A stretch of 64,000 nt of DNA from Anaerolineaceae bacterium (lineage in GTDB: Bacteria > Chloroflexota > Anaerolineae > Aggregatilineales > Phototrophicaceae): the NCBI GenBank assembly GCA_002702065.1, contig NZXX01000012.1, positions 248,001-312,000 on the forward strand. The letters are read 5' to 3'. Below are positions 50,812 to 59,345 of the stretch, piece after piece. A program made the translations under genes and the position numbers. Each line of letters begins with the position of its first letter. Positions within the stretch are counted from its first letter, which is position 1. The notes below the pieces were generated by a model. The model searched no databases. It had not been told where the DNA came from and saw only the letters and a program-made list of their open reading frames with translations.

Positions 50812-51438
50812 ATGAGTAGCCAAGTATCACTACAACACGCGGCGGAACATACCGCAGGGCACGACGATCACGACGGGGTGCCAACGCCACAAAACATCAG
50901 CAATGCCAAGCTGGCCATGTGGCTCTATCTGGCATCCGAAGTGGTGATTTTTGCGACGTTGATTGCCGTCTATGCGGTGTTTCGTGCCAATTCACCCGAA
51001 GCCGTACAAGCCGTACAGGAAGAATTGGGTATCGTGCTGGTCAGTATCAACACCTTCCTGCTGCTGGCCAGTAGCTGGGCAATGGTGATGGGCCTGCGCG
51101 AGGCACAAAAAGATAACTCGCAGGGTGTGGTGCGCTGGATCGGCCTGACAGCATTGCTGGGGGCGGCATTTGTCGGCCTTCAGGGCGTTGAATATACCGA
51201 ACTGGCCCACGCTGGCATCAGCCTCGAAACCGCATACGGCATGCGCTTCTATGCGCCAACAGCTTTTCATGGTGTCCATGTCATTATCGGTGTCCTGTGG
51301 GCGTTGTGGATCGTCAAGCGGGCGCGGCGCGGCGACTTTGGTGCGAAGAATTTCCTGGCCATTGAGATATTCGGGCTGTACTGGCACTTTGTTGACGTCG
51401 TCTGGATTTTCCTGTTCACGATTATTTATCTGATTTAG
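50812..51438 (+). CDS. ctaE: Cytochrome c oxidase subunit III
   Basis: 208 residues. Five spans. The closing Y-W-H-F-V-D-V-V-W-I-F-L-F-T-I-I-Y-L is diagnostic of subunit III, and F-H-G-V-H-V-I-I-G-V-L-W-A-L-W precedes it. A His-rich N-terminus (H-A-A-E-H-T-A-G-H-D-D-H-D) may bind metal. GAGAGGG precedes the ATG. Confidence 0.92.
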   Translation: MSSQVSLQHAAEHTAGHDDHDGVPTPQNISNAKLAMWLYLASEVVIFATLIAVYAVFRANSPEAVQAVQEELGIVLVSINTFLLLASSWAMVMGLREAQKDNSQGVVRWIGLTALLGAAFVGLQGVEYTELAHAGISLETAYGMRFYAPTAFHGVHVIIGVLWALWIVKRARRGDFGAKNFLAIEIFGLYWHFVDVVWIFLFTIIYLI

Positions 51439-51446
51439 GGATTGTT

Positions 51447-52079
51447 ATGGCTGACGAAGAGAAAAAATCACTCACCGAATCCGAAACCGGTGACGAGGTA
51501 AGGCCTACACCCGAATACACCGAGGATGAGTCGGAGCATCTGCCGGAACCGGAAAGCGGGCTGGATGAAGCGGTTGTTTCCGGGGTGGAAGCGTCTGAGG
51601 ATTTAACCGATACACCACTCGTCGAAGCGTTTGATGATGCGCTGACTTCCATTCAAAAAGCGACTGAACAGCTTGAACCGGAAGTCGATGAAGGCATTAC
51701 GGACTTTCGCCGCCCGATGATGGAAGGGCATGTGACCCCCGAAGTTGCGGCCCATGCGGCGGCTCATGCCGAAATGCTGAGCGATACGACCGTGGTCTTT
51801 GGCCGCGAAGTCACCGTGCCCGGCGGCATTTACACCGTGATCTTTGGCTTTCTGGCCGTTGCGACCATCATCGAGGTTTTGATTGGTGGCTTGCCGCGTG
51901 GCATCCTCCTCATTCCGCTGCTGATGGGCATTGCAGTGGTCAAAGCCGGGTTGGTGGTGGCTTATTACATGCATCTGAAAGTTGATCCGCGTATCTTCCT
52001 GTATATTCTGCTGGTTCCGCTGGGCATCTCGATGCTGTCGATGCTCTATTTGCTGACCGTACCCCCCACGGGCTACTAG
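51447..52079 (+). CDS. Cytochrome c oxidase subunit IV-like protein with long acidic extension
   Basis: 210 residues. The last 85 residues have three spans and the Y-Y-M-H-L-K-V-D-P-R segment of COX4_pro-type subunits. The first 120 are charged, strongly acidic and probably disordered, with no counterpart in usual subunit IV proteins of about 100 residues. Eight bases after subunit III. Last gene of the cluster. Confidence 0.88.
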   Translation: MADEEKKSLTESETGDEVRPTPEYTEDESEHLPEPESGLDEAVVSGVEASEDLTDTPLVEAFDDALTSIQKATEQLEPEVDEGITDFRRPMMEGHVTPEVAAHAAAHAEMLSDTTVVFGREVTVPGGIYTVIFGFLAVATIIEVLIGGLPRGILLIPLLMGIAVVKAGLVVAYYMHLKVDPRIFLYILLVPLGISMLSMLYLLTVPPTGY

Positions 52080-52103
52080 GCAGACAACGCCACGGAGAGT
52101 GCT

Positions 52104-52859
52104 ATGCCGATTGACCTTAAAGATCAGGTCGCGCTGGTTACAGGGTCTGCACATCGGGTTGGCCGGGCGATTGCACTGGAACTGGCGCGGCGTGGTGCGC
52201 ACATTCTGGTGCATTACCACAGTTCGTCTGCGGACGCCGTTCGCAGCACCATGCACGACATCAAGTCTATGGGCGTGGATGCGTTCTCGGTGCAGGCTGA
52301 TGTGGGCACGCCCGAAGGAGTCGAGGCGGTTTTCACGGCGGTGCGCGAGGCGTTTGGCCGCCTGAATATCCTTGTCAACAGTGCCTCGACCTTCCAGAAG
52401 CGGGAACTGCTGGACGTCACCTATGAGGAGTGGCAGCAAACGCTGGCGGTCAACCTGACGGGGCCGTTCTTGCTGACCCAGGCCTCGGCTGAGCTGATGC
52501 GCCAGAATTCGCCAGCGGGCGGCTGCATCGTCAATATCTGCGACCGGGGCGTCGATGGCCCCTGGAAAGAGTATGCCCATCACGGTGTGAGCAAGGCGGC
52601 GCTGTGGGCTTTGACGGAAGTCAGCGCGGTTAGTCTGGGGCCGGACATTCGCGTCAATGCGGTGGTTCCCGGCCCGGTGATGAAGCCAGCCGGGCGCAAT
52701 ATGAGCGACGAAGCCTGGGAAGCGGTCGGCGATACGCTGCCCCTGAAGCGTACCGGCAGCGCCGAGGATGTGGCCCGCGCCGTTGCCTACCTCGTCACCG
52801 AAGACTTCCTCACGGGTACGCTGATCCACGTCAACGGCGGCGAACACCTCACCAAATAA
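52104..52859 (+). CDS. SDR-family reductase (pteridine reductase-like), catalytic Tyr replaced
   Basis: 251 residues. The NADP-binding T-G-S-A-H-R-V-G (about 13-20) with H-Y-H-S-S at the end of strand 2 resembles FolM/PTR1 reductases. N-I-C-D-R-G (about 147-152) has the Asp seen in those enzymes in place of Ser. The catalytic Y-x-x-x-K is H-G-V-S-K, with His at the Tyr position (a nearby Y lies three residues earlier). The reaction is therefore uncertain. GGAGAG precedes the ATG. Confidence 0.83.
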   Translation: MPIDLKDQVALVTGSAHRVGRAIALELARRGAHILVHYHSSSADAVRSTMHDIKSMGVDAFSVQADVGTPEGVEAVFTAVREAFGRLNILVNSASTFQKRELLDVTYEEWQQTLAVNLTGPFLLTQASAELMRQNSPAGGCIVNICDRGVDGPWKEYAHHGVSKAALWALTEVSAVSLGPDIRVNAVVPGPVMKPAGRNMSDEAWEAVGDTLPLKRTGSAEDVARAVAYLVTEDFLTGTLIHVNGGEHLTK

Positions 52860-52905
52860 TAACAACCCGGAATCCACCGGGTTTCATCCTTTCCTCACCA
52901 AACTC

Positions 52906-52914
52906 TGTTATAGT
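52906..52914 (+). promoter_or_regulatory. Extended -10 promoter TGTTATAGT
   Basis: TGT-TATAGT (5 of 6) lies 37 bases ahead of the thioredoxin-NHL gene ATG. Confidence 0.55.
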
Positions 52915-52951
52915 AGCGCCTGTTCTGGAAGTCAGTGACAGGGATGATGCG

Positions 52952-55015
52952 ATGCGTACGATGATCGTGATGATGGTGCTGTTTGCCTGCTTGGGTTCGG
53001 CGGTGTGGGCACAGGACAATGCGGAGGATCATCCACCGAGTGAGTTTGCTGGCCGGCCAGAATTTCCCGCGCCAGAATTCCCCGCCGGGCTGGACTGGCT
53101 GAACGTGCCGGAGCCGCTTCAGATGGCGGACCTGCGCGGCAAGATTATCCTGCTGGATTTCTGGACATATGGCTGCATCAACTGCATTCACATGATTCCT
53201 GTCCTGGAACAGCTTGAAGCCAAATATTCCGATGAACTGCTGGTGATCGGCGTGCACTCGGCCAAGTTTGCCAACGAGGGCGAAACCGAAAATATCCGCC
53301 AGATCGTCCAGCGGTACGAGATTCACCATCCTGTTATTAACGATCATGAGTTCCGTGTGTGGCAGACCTATGCGCCTTATGGGGTACGTGCCTGGCCGAG
53401 TTTTGTCGTGATCGACCCACGCGGCAAGCTGCTGGCGGTTCAGGCGGGCGAAGTGCCCTTTGAATCATTCGATCAGGTTATCAGCGGCATGGTCGAGTAT
53501 TTCGACAGCACCGGCGAACTGAACCGCGACCCGGTGGAACTGGCCCCGGAAACCGAACTGCGGGCGAATACGGCATTGGCTTTCCCCGGCAAGGTGCTGG
53601 TCGATGCGGATGCCAACCGCTTGTTTATCGCCGATACCAACCATCATCGTATCGTCGTGGCCGACCTGCTGACGTATGAAGTGCTGGACGTGATCGGCAG
53701 CGGCACGCGTGGTTTTGACAATGGCGCGTTCGACGAGGCGACATTTAACAAGCCCCAGGGCATGGCGCTCAGCAAAGGCAACATCCTGTATGTCGCGGAT
53801 GTCAATAATCACGCTGTTCGGGCGGTTGACCTGACGGCGCGTGAAGTCAGCACGATTGCCGGGACGGGTGAACAGGCACGCACATTTAATCAGTCAGGCC
53901 CGGCGCTGTCGACGCCACTTGCCAGCCCCTGGGATGTCGAACTGGGCGACAAAGAGACGCTGTTTATCGCTATGGCAGGGCCGCATCAGTTGTGGGGCCT
54001 GACGCTGGATGGCGAAGAAAAGTCGGTGTATCCGTTTGTGGGCAGCGGGCGCGAGGGCCTGCTGGATGGCCGCATCATGGACGCGCAGCTTGCCCAGCCC
54101 AGCGGCCTCGATTATGCCGACGGGATGCTTTATTTTGCCGATAGTGAATCCAGCTCCATCCGCGTGGTGGACCTGCGTGAAAACATGGTGCATACACTCG
54201 CCGGGCCGACAGACAACGATCTGTTTACATTCGGCGACGTCGATGGTGAAGTGGGTGAGTCCCGCTTGCAGCATGCGCTGGGCGTGGTCGCCGGTGAGGA
54301 TGAGGTCCTGTACGTGGCGGACACCTACAACAGCCGGATCAAACGGCTCGACCCGGCCACCACCGAGATTGAGACGATTTATGGGCTGGGCGGCATGGGC
54401 GGTTACCGCGATGGTGGCGCCGATGTGGCGGAGTTCGATGAACCAGGCGGGCTGGATTACGCCGATGGCAAGCTGTATGTCGCGGATACCAATAATCACG
54501 CCATTCGGGTAATTGACCTCGAAGCCGGGGCCGTCAGCACGATCACTTTCCCCAATCCGGAAGTGCTGCAAATTGAGGACCGGCCCACGGTGGTGGCGGG
54601 TAACGCGGCGGCTGGCCTACAGGTGACGCTGCCGGAACAGACGCTGGCGGCTGGCGAGGGCGCGATTGAACTGCGGTTGACACTGCCGGAGGGGTATAAG
54701 CTGAATGACCTCGCGCCGTTCACCGCACAGTGGATGAGCAGTAACGAGGCGCTTATCATTGCCGACGAAAATCTGACACAGCGCATTGTCGAGCCGGAAC
54801 TGCCGCTGACCGTGCCGGTGACGCTGCATGACGGTGAGGACCTGCTGCACGGTGACCTGACCATTTACTACTGCGAAGCGATCAATGAGAGCCTGTGCTT
54901 TATCGAGCAGGTGAGCATCGACGCGCCGGTCAGCGTGGGCGCGGGTGAGACATCCACGCTTGTGCTGGAACATCACATCGTGCCGCCGGAACTGCCGGAT
55001 GTGGGCGGCTTCTAG
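52952..55015 (+). CDS. Secreted thioredoxin-like and NHL-repeat protein (NHLRC2-like)
   Basis: 687 residues. A signal peptide (about 1-20) leads to a thioredoxin-fold domain (about 40-170) with Y-G-C-I-N-C-I-H (about 71-78) and W-P-S-F-V-V-I-D. NHL/six-bladed-propeller repeats (about 185-530) carry D-T-N-x-H-R/A patterns such as I-A-D-T-N-H-H-R and V-A-D-T-N-N-H-A-I-R. A beta-rich C-terminal domain (about 540-687) has two Cys. NHLRC2-type domain order is clear. Likely extracytoplasmic redox and binding function. Confidence 0.92.
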   Translation: MRTMIVMMVLFACLGSAVWAQDNAEDHPPSEFAGRPEFPAPEFPAGLDWLNVPEPLQMADLRGKIILLDFWTYGCINCIHMIPVLEQLEAKYSDELLVIGVHSAKFANEGETENIRQIVQRYEIHHPVINDHEFRVWQTYAPYGVRAWPSFVVIDPRGKLLAVQAGEVPFESFDQVISGMVEYFDSTGELNRDPVELAPETELRANTALAFPGKVLVDADANRLFIADTNHHRIVVADLLTYEVLDVIGSGTRGFDNGAFDEATFNKPQGMALSKGNILYVADVNNHAVRAVDLTAREVSTIAGTGEQARTFNQSGPALSTPLASPWDVELGDKETLFIAMAGPHQLWGLTLDGEEKSVYPFVGSGREGLLDGRIMDAQLAQPSGLDYADGMLYFADSESSSIRVVDLRENMVHTLAGPTDNDLFTFGDVDGEVGESRLQHALGVVAGEDEVLYVADTYNSRIKRLDPATTEIETIYGLGGMGGYRDGGADVAEFDEPGGLDYADGKLYVADTNNHAIRVIDLEAGAVSTITFPNPEVLQIEDRPTVVAGNAAAGLQVTLPEQTLAAGEGAIELRLTLPEGYKLNDLAPFTAQWMSSNEALIIADENLTQRIVEPELPLTVPVTLHDGEDLLHGDLTIYYCEAINESLCFIEQVSIDAPVSVGAGETSTLVLEHHIVPPELPDVGGF

Positions 55016-55050
55016 GCACTGTTTTAGCCTTCTGCAAGGCGATCCGGCGC

Positions 55051-55056
55051 TATAGT
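55051..55056 (+). promoter_or_regulatory. Candidate -10 TATAGT
   Basis: TATAGT (5 of 6), 33 bases ahead of the ATG at 55090. It makes the nearer GTG at 55066 an unlikely start. Confidence 0.4.
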
Positions 55057-55089
55057 GCTGGGCATGTGCTGGTTGAACGGGTTTGCTTG

Positions 55090-56151
55090 ATGCGCCGAAT
55101 AGTTGATTTTGCCATCACCGTTTATGTGGTACTGCTGGCGGCCTACTGGCTGCTGCGCGGATTATTTGGCGACAGCTTCTGGTGGTTGTCGCTGATGAAC
55201 ACATTCGCTTATGTCTGGTTTTTGCCGCTGCTGCTGCTGGGGCCGCTGGCGCTGATCCTGCGTCATAAGCTGGCTGCGTGGCGGTTGGCCCCGGTGATCA
55301 TGCTGGGCGGGTTGTGGTTTGCGCCTTATTACCTCAACGCGCCGGTTGCCCTGCCCGAAGGCGACACCCTGCATGTGGTTTCGGCCAATGTATGGGGCCA
55401 CAATCATGATCTGCGCACCGTCGAGGACTGGCTGCGTGGCAGTGCGGCGGATGTCGTCGTGCTGCAAGAGATTTCTCCTGCTTACGCCACTGATTCGCTG
55501 CCGCATCTGCGCGATATTTTTCCCTATCAGGCGACGCAGATCGATGACACGCGCTGGGGTGGCAATATCACGCTGTCGCGTTATCCAATCGTCGAACAGG
55601 GGTATATCGAGCTGGCCGCGTCGCAGCCGACTTATGCCCTGCGCGTGGTGCTCGATGTCGAGGGGGAACGCATTGCGGTTTATAACGTGCATCTGGCATG
55701 GCCGGGCCGTGATAGGGCCCGTGTCCCGCTGCCGGGTCGATTGCAGAACGTGTATACACAGATCGTACTGGGGTTTGACGATGCCGCCCGCAATCAGCAG
55801 ATTGCACACCTGCTCAGTCATCTGGAGCAGGAACCGTACCCGTATATTGTAGCGGGCGACTTTAACACCAGTGATCAGAGCGCGACCTATCGCCAGATCG
55901 CTGCCCACATGACCGACGCCTATCTCGAAGCGGGACAGGGGTTTAGCGGAAGCTGGCCGGTAAGTGCGGCGCGTGGGCTGCCGGGCATTGTGCCGCCGCT
56001 GATCCGCATTGATTACATCTGGCACAGCGCGGGGCTGCGGGTGGTGGATGCGGTCATCGGCCCTGCGATTGGCTCCGATCATCTGCCGGTGCAGGCTGCG
56101 CTTCTGATCGAAACACAAAAGAGCCGGGAGACAGAATCGCCCGGCTCCTGA
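55090..56151 (+). CDS. Membrane-anchored endonuclease/exonuclease/phosphatase family protein
   Basis: 353 residues from the ATG at 55090. Three spans (about 3-22, 33-52 and 65-83) precede an EEP domain with the Mg-site residues: S-A-N-V-W (about 97), L-Q-E (about 125-127), N-V-H-L-A-W (about 195-200), G-D-F-N (about 249-252) and S-D-H-L-P (about 329-333). Substrates include DNA, inositol phosphates and sphingomyelin. The membrane anchor suggests an envelope phosphodiesterase. The gene's 3' end carries the terminator hairpin of the convergent gene. Confidence 0.9.
   Translation: MRRIVDFAITVYVVLLAAYWLLRGLFGDSFWWLSLMNTFAYVWFLPLLLLGPLALILRHKLAAWRLAPVIMLGGLWFAPYYLNAPVALPEGDTLHVVSANVWGHNHDLRTVEDWLRGSAADVVVLQEISPAYATDSLPHLRDIFPYQATQIDDTRWGGNITLSRYPIVEQGYIELAASQPTYALRVVLDVEGERIAVYNVHLAWPGRDRARVPLPGRLQNVYTQIVLGFDDAARNQQIAHLLSHLEQEPYPYIVAGDFNTSDQSATYRQIAAHMTDAYLEAGQGFSGSWPVSAARGLPGIVPPLIRIDYIWHSAGLRVVDAVIGPAIGSDHLPVQAALLIETQKSRETESPGS
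56111..56147 (-). terminator. Terminator for the Met-rich protein gene, inside the convergent coding region
   Basis: On the minus strand GAGCCGGG (56140-56147) and CCCGGCTC (56121-56128) form an 8-bp stem with an 11-base loop, followed by TTTTGTGTTT. It lies within the last codons of the EEP-family gene. Confidence 0.75.
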
Positions 56152-56168
56152 ACGCGGTGTCGCGTCGA

Positions 56169-56603
56169 TTACATGTCGTCTTCCATCATGCCGACGGACA
56201 TGCTGTAGTGGTCGTACAGGAATGATTCGACTGATGCACGCAGCTCGGTACATTCGACGGGCTCATCGGTGACATTGCCGGGGGAGAGCATCATCATGTC
56301 GTCCATCATGGTGTCTTCCTCCATCATCTCGCCTTCACCCTCATCCATCATTTCTTCTTCCATCATGTCGCCTTCTTCCATCATCGACATCATGGAGTCG
56401 AACAGCGGGGCGTACTGGCCTTTTTCGAATACGCTGACATCCATCATCGGTTCGTAGCCATATTCATATTCCGCCACGAACAGCAGGGTAATGAGCGTAG
56501 AATCGCAGACGATTTTGTCCTCCATCATATCCTGAGCCGAAGCGGGAACAACGAGAGCAAAAACGAACAGCACGACGAACAACACAGAAATTAATTTGCG
56601 CAT
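56169..56603 (-). CDS. Secreted Met/Asp/Glu-rich protein
   Basis: 144 residues from the ATG at 56603, which follows AGAGGAGA by a few bases; an earlier frame to 56657 lacks one. A clear signal peptide (about 1-23, ending A-S-A) precedes a mature chain with two Cys. The centre (about 69-107) is made of short repeats of M-M-E-E, M-M-D-E and M-M-D-D type. The mature protein is strongly acidic and Met-rich. Copper or other metal binding is possible but unproven. Confidence 0.82.
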   Translation of the reverse strand: MRKLISVLFVVLFVFALVVPASAQDMMEDKIVCDSTLITLLFVAEYEYGYEPMMDVSVFEKGQYAPLFDSMMSMMEEGDMMEEEMMDEGEGEMMEEDTMMDDMMMLSPGNVTDEPVECTELRASVESFLYDHYSMSVGMMEDDM

Positions 56604-56678
56604 GGTACGATCTCCTCTTTGAACCAATAAGCTGTTGGTGGCTTTCGCCCCAGACACCCCGGATATTGCCGCGCAGAA

Positions 56679-56707
56679 ATTACATGCCGGTTACGCAAAT
56701 CTGACAA
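56679..56707 (-). promoter_or_regulatory. Sigma-70 promoter (TTGTCA-17-TGTAAT) for the Met-rich gene
   Basis: On the minus strand TTGTCA (complement of 56702-56707) and TGTAAT (56679-56684), each 5 of 6 matches, have a 17-base spacer. Confidence 0.65.
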
Positions 56708-56829
56708 AATTCTGAACATCTCATTGTTTGAAAATGAAACAGGCCGCCGCGCGGTTGCTGGAATTTGTGCAAAATCCATGTGCGGTGTCAGGTCGCCCGC
56801 GCCATTTGTCATGATTCCCATGCCCGTTA

Positions 56830-56858
56830 TTGACCCACTGACCGCCACGCAGTATAGT
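56830..56858 (+). promoter_or_regulatory. Sigma-70 promoter (TTGACC-17-TATAGT)
   Basis: TTGACC (56830-56835) and TATAGT (56853-56858), each 5 of 6, with a 17-base spacer. It points to the acetyltransferase gene, leaving a leader of about 155 bases with a mini-ORF at its very start. Confidence 0.7.
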
Positions 56859-56864
56859 GGGGGC

Positions 56865-56897
56865 ATGTTCAACAAGTACGCAGCGCAAGTCCTCTAG
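56865..56897 (+). CDS. Possible leaderless 10-residue mini-ORF
   Basis: ATG at 56865 sits 6 bases after the TATAGT box, at the expected transcription start. It opens a 10-codon frame ending in TAG. It could be a leader peptide, or the ATG may simply be the start site. Evidence is weak. Confidence 0.25.
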   Translation: MFNKYAAQVL

Positions 56898-57019
56898 CCG
56901 GGGCCAACAGACAACCCGGCACCCTCACCTATTCACCGCAGCTACGGCTGACGGTCGATGATTTGATTTCCCTGCAACCTTGAGTTCGATAATCTGCTGT
57001 GTACAAAGGACATAGAACG

Positions 57020-58294
57020 TTGTCAAACGCAATACAACCCTACAATCGCGCCCTCGATGGGGGCCTGATCCTGAAATCCATAACGGAACCCGCCGACGCC
57101 GAACGCATTGCCGCGTTCAACGGTCATATTTTTGGCGACATGGTCGCTGGCATGACGCGCAGTTTAATTCACCATCATCCGGCGTCACGCCCGGAATACT
57201 GGCTTTTTGTGGAAGATGAAGCCACCGGGCAAGTTGTCTCGTCGCTGGCGCTGATTGAGTGGACCTGGCGTTACGAGGATGTGACGCTGAAATCCGGCGA
57301 GATGGGCATTGTCGGCACGCTGGATTCATACCGGAATCGCGGGCTGATCCGCCAGCAGGTGGCCCGGCACCATGAACTGCTGCGGCGCGACGGCTTTGAC
57401 CTGAGCCATATTCAGGGCATCCCCTATTTTTACCGGCAGTTTGGTTATGAGTATGCCATGCCATTGGAAGCGGGCTGGCAGATCGAGCTGCGCGATTTAC
57501 CGGATTCAACCAGTGATGAACCGGCAGTCTATCAGGTTCGCCGCGCCACCTGCGACGATGTACCAATGTTGATGCGGCTGTATGACGAGGCCAACGCCGC
57601 GCTGGATATTCGCACCGTCCGCGATGAAGCGACCTGGCGGTATCTGCTGCAACACACCGCCGGGACCGAGATGGAGGCCGAAACATGGCTGCTGCTGGAT
57701 GCGAACCAGCACATCGTTGGCTACTGGCGCGTTGCTCTGCATGGTTTTGGCACGGGCCTGATCGTGAGTGAAACATCGCGGCTGCGTCCCGACGCCTGCG
57801 AAACCCTGCTGCGCTGGCTAAAGGCGGCGGCCATCGAACGCGAGAAGCCATACATCCGCTTCAACCTGCCGGTGTCCAATGATCTGCTGCGGGCGGCACG
57901 CTACCGGGGGGCGCGTGATGCTGGCACGTATACCTGGCAGATGCACATCGTCGACGCCGCCAGCCTGCTGCGTAAACTGGCGCCGGTGCTGGAACGCCGG
58001 GTTGCGGCCAGTCCGTTCGCCGGGCTGACCAAAACGCTGGTAATAAACCTGTACCGGGAAGCGGTGGAACTGCGTTTTGAAGGGGGTAAACTGAGCCAGG
58101 TGCAGGGCGTTGGTTTTCGGGAATGGGGAGACATCAACCTGCCGCCGCTGCTGCTGGCCCCGCTGGTGCTGGGTTATCGCAGCCGCGAGGAACTGGAGCA
58201 CATGTACCCGGATGTTGGCATGCGGGGTGAAGCGAAGTTCCTGGCTGACGTGTTGTTCGCCCGGCTGGATGCCTTCCTGTTTACGATTTATTAG
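57020..58294 (+). CDS. Eis-like GNAT acetyltransferase
   Basis: 424 residues if the TTG at 57020 is used; it follows AAAGGA (57005-57010) by 9 bases. A GTG at 56999 is the alternative. The N-terminal GNAT domain has V-G-T-L-D-S-Y-R-N-R-G-L (acyl-CoA loop R-x-x-R-G, about residues 97-108). A second GNAT-like unit (about 155-285) and a C-terminal SCP2-like domain (about 325-424) complete the Eis architecture. Eis proteins acetylate amines such as aminoglycosides. Its end overlaps the convergent GT9 gene by 14 bases. Confidence 0.82.
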   Translation: MSNAIQPYNRALDGGLILKSITEPADAERIAAFNGHIFGDMVAGMTRSLIHHHPASRPEYWLFVEDEATGQVVSSLALIEWTWRYEDVTLKSGEMGIVGTLDSYRNRGLIRQQVARHHELLRRDGFDLSHIQGIPYFYRQFGYEYAMPLEAGWQIELRDLPDSTSDEPAVYQVRRATCDDVPMLMRLYDEANAALDIRTVRDEATWRYLLQHTAGTEMEAETWLLLDANQHIVGYWRVALHGFGTGLIVSETSRLRPDACETLLRWLKAAAIEREKPYIRFNLPVSNDLLRAARYRGARDAGTYTWQMHIVDAASLLRKLAPVLERRVAASPFAGLTKTLVINLYREAVELRFEGGKLSQVQGVGFREWGDINLPPLLLAPLVLGYRSREELEHMYPDVGMRGEAKFLADVLFARLDAFLFTIY

Positions 58295-59345
58295 CCGGGT
58301 AATCTGCCAGATAGTCCAGAATCTGCTGCTCAGCTTCATCCACGCCGATGCCATGCTCGGACCAGTCCCAATGTTCGGGCGTGCCCCCGGCGACGCCGGT
58401 ACGGGCGACGGAGGCCGGTTTCCACAGCGTCAGCACATGCGGCGCAAACGGGGCATAACGGCGCGGGTCTGATGGGCCGAAAATGGCGGCGGTCGGCGCA
58501 CCTGCCGCAGCAGCCAGATGCGTCAGGCCGGTGTCGTTGCCGATATACAAGCGGGCACGGCTCGCCAGCAGGGCGATTTCGGCGAAGGATAACGTTCCGG
58601 TAAAGATGGCTGGTGGCTGCCGCATCTGCATGGCGGTGGCCTGTGCGATCACGGCGTCGTCTGGTCCGCCGATCATGACAATCTGCGTTTTAAGTTTGGC
58701 GGCCAGTTGTGTTGCCAGATCAGCGAAATGTTCCGGCGGCCAGCGTTTGGCATCCATGACCATGCCGGGGTTGCTGCCGCCTGCGGGGTTGATGACGATG
58801 TAATTGGTCGGGTCTACCCCGCAGGTGCGCAGTTTGTCCGCTACAGTCGGCCAGTGATGATCGTCTGTAGGCAGGTTGGCATAACAACCGCTTGTATCCA
58901 GCCCCAGTGCCCCGGCAACAGATAAGTAAATCTCGGCTTCATGGCGGATTTCATGCGGGTTGACCGGGACGCGCAGGTTGTAGCCGAAACCTCGCCCGGC
59001 ACTGTCGAGGCCGGCGCGCTGTGGGATGCCTGATAATCTGACGGCGAGGCTCATCAGCGGCGAACGTACCAGCGAGACAGCGAGGTCAAAATGTCCGCCG
59101 CGCAGCTGCGAGACAAAGCGCACAAACCCATGTGGTGACTTCACAGGCAGGGCCGCCGGGCCGGTGTCGAGGATAGCATCCAGCAGCGGGTGATGGTCGA
59201 CGGCCTGCTTCGACCAGCCGCCAACCGCCCAGGTGATGTGTGCTTCCGGCCAGCCGCGACGCAGCGCCTGCAAGGTCGCCGTCGCCATGACGACATCGCC
59301 GATGCAGCAGGGCAAGATCAGAACCACCCGTTTTGGTTGGATCAC
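58281..59345 (-). CDS. Glycosyltransferase family 9 (heptosyltransferase-like)
   Basis: 354 residues from a GTG at 59345 that overlaps the rhomboid stop (GTGA). The frame is open upstream, but those residues lack the family pattern. The opening V-L-I-L-P-C-C-I-G-D-V-V-M-A-T and the later G-N-D-T-G-L-T-H-L-A-A-A-A-G are diagnostic of GT9. It would transfer a sugar to an envelope glycan. Third gene of the rhomboid operon. Confidence 0.92.
   Translation of the reverse strand: MIQPKRVVLILPCCIGDVVMATATLQALRRGWPEAHITWAVGGWSKQAVDHHPLLDAILDTGPAALPVKSPHGFVRFVSQLRGGHFDLAVSLVRSPLMSLAVRLSGIPQRAGLDSAGRGFGYNLRVPVNPHEIRHEAEIYLSVAGALGLDTSGCYANLPTDDHHWPTVADKLRTCGVDPTNYIVINPAGGSNPGMVMDAKRWPPEHFADLATQLAAKLKTQIVMIGGPDDAVIAQATAMQMRQPPAIFTGTLSFAEIALLASRARLYIGNDTGLTHLAAAAGAPTAAIFGPSDPRRYAPFAPHVLTLWKPASVARTGVAGGTPEHWDWSEHGIGVDEAEQQILDYLADYPANKS

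Larger units (their letters stand above)
56604..57019. other. Divergent intergenic region (about 416 bases)
   Basis: It contains two full promoters back to back (56679-56707 minus, 56830-56858 plus), a 10-codon mini-ORF, and a possible second -10 GATAAT (56988-56993). The stretch 56898-56960 shows no clear feature. Confidence 0.6.

Noticed and set aside
51603..52877. A 424-codon minus-strand frame over subunit IV and the SDR
   Set aside because: It crosses two real genes, with shadow composition and no homology pattern.
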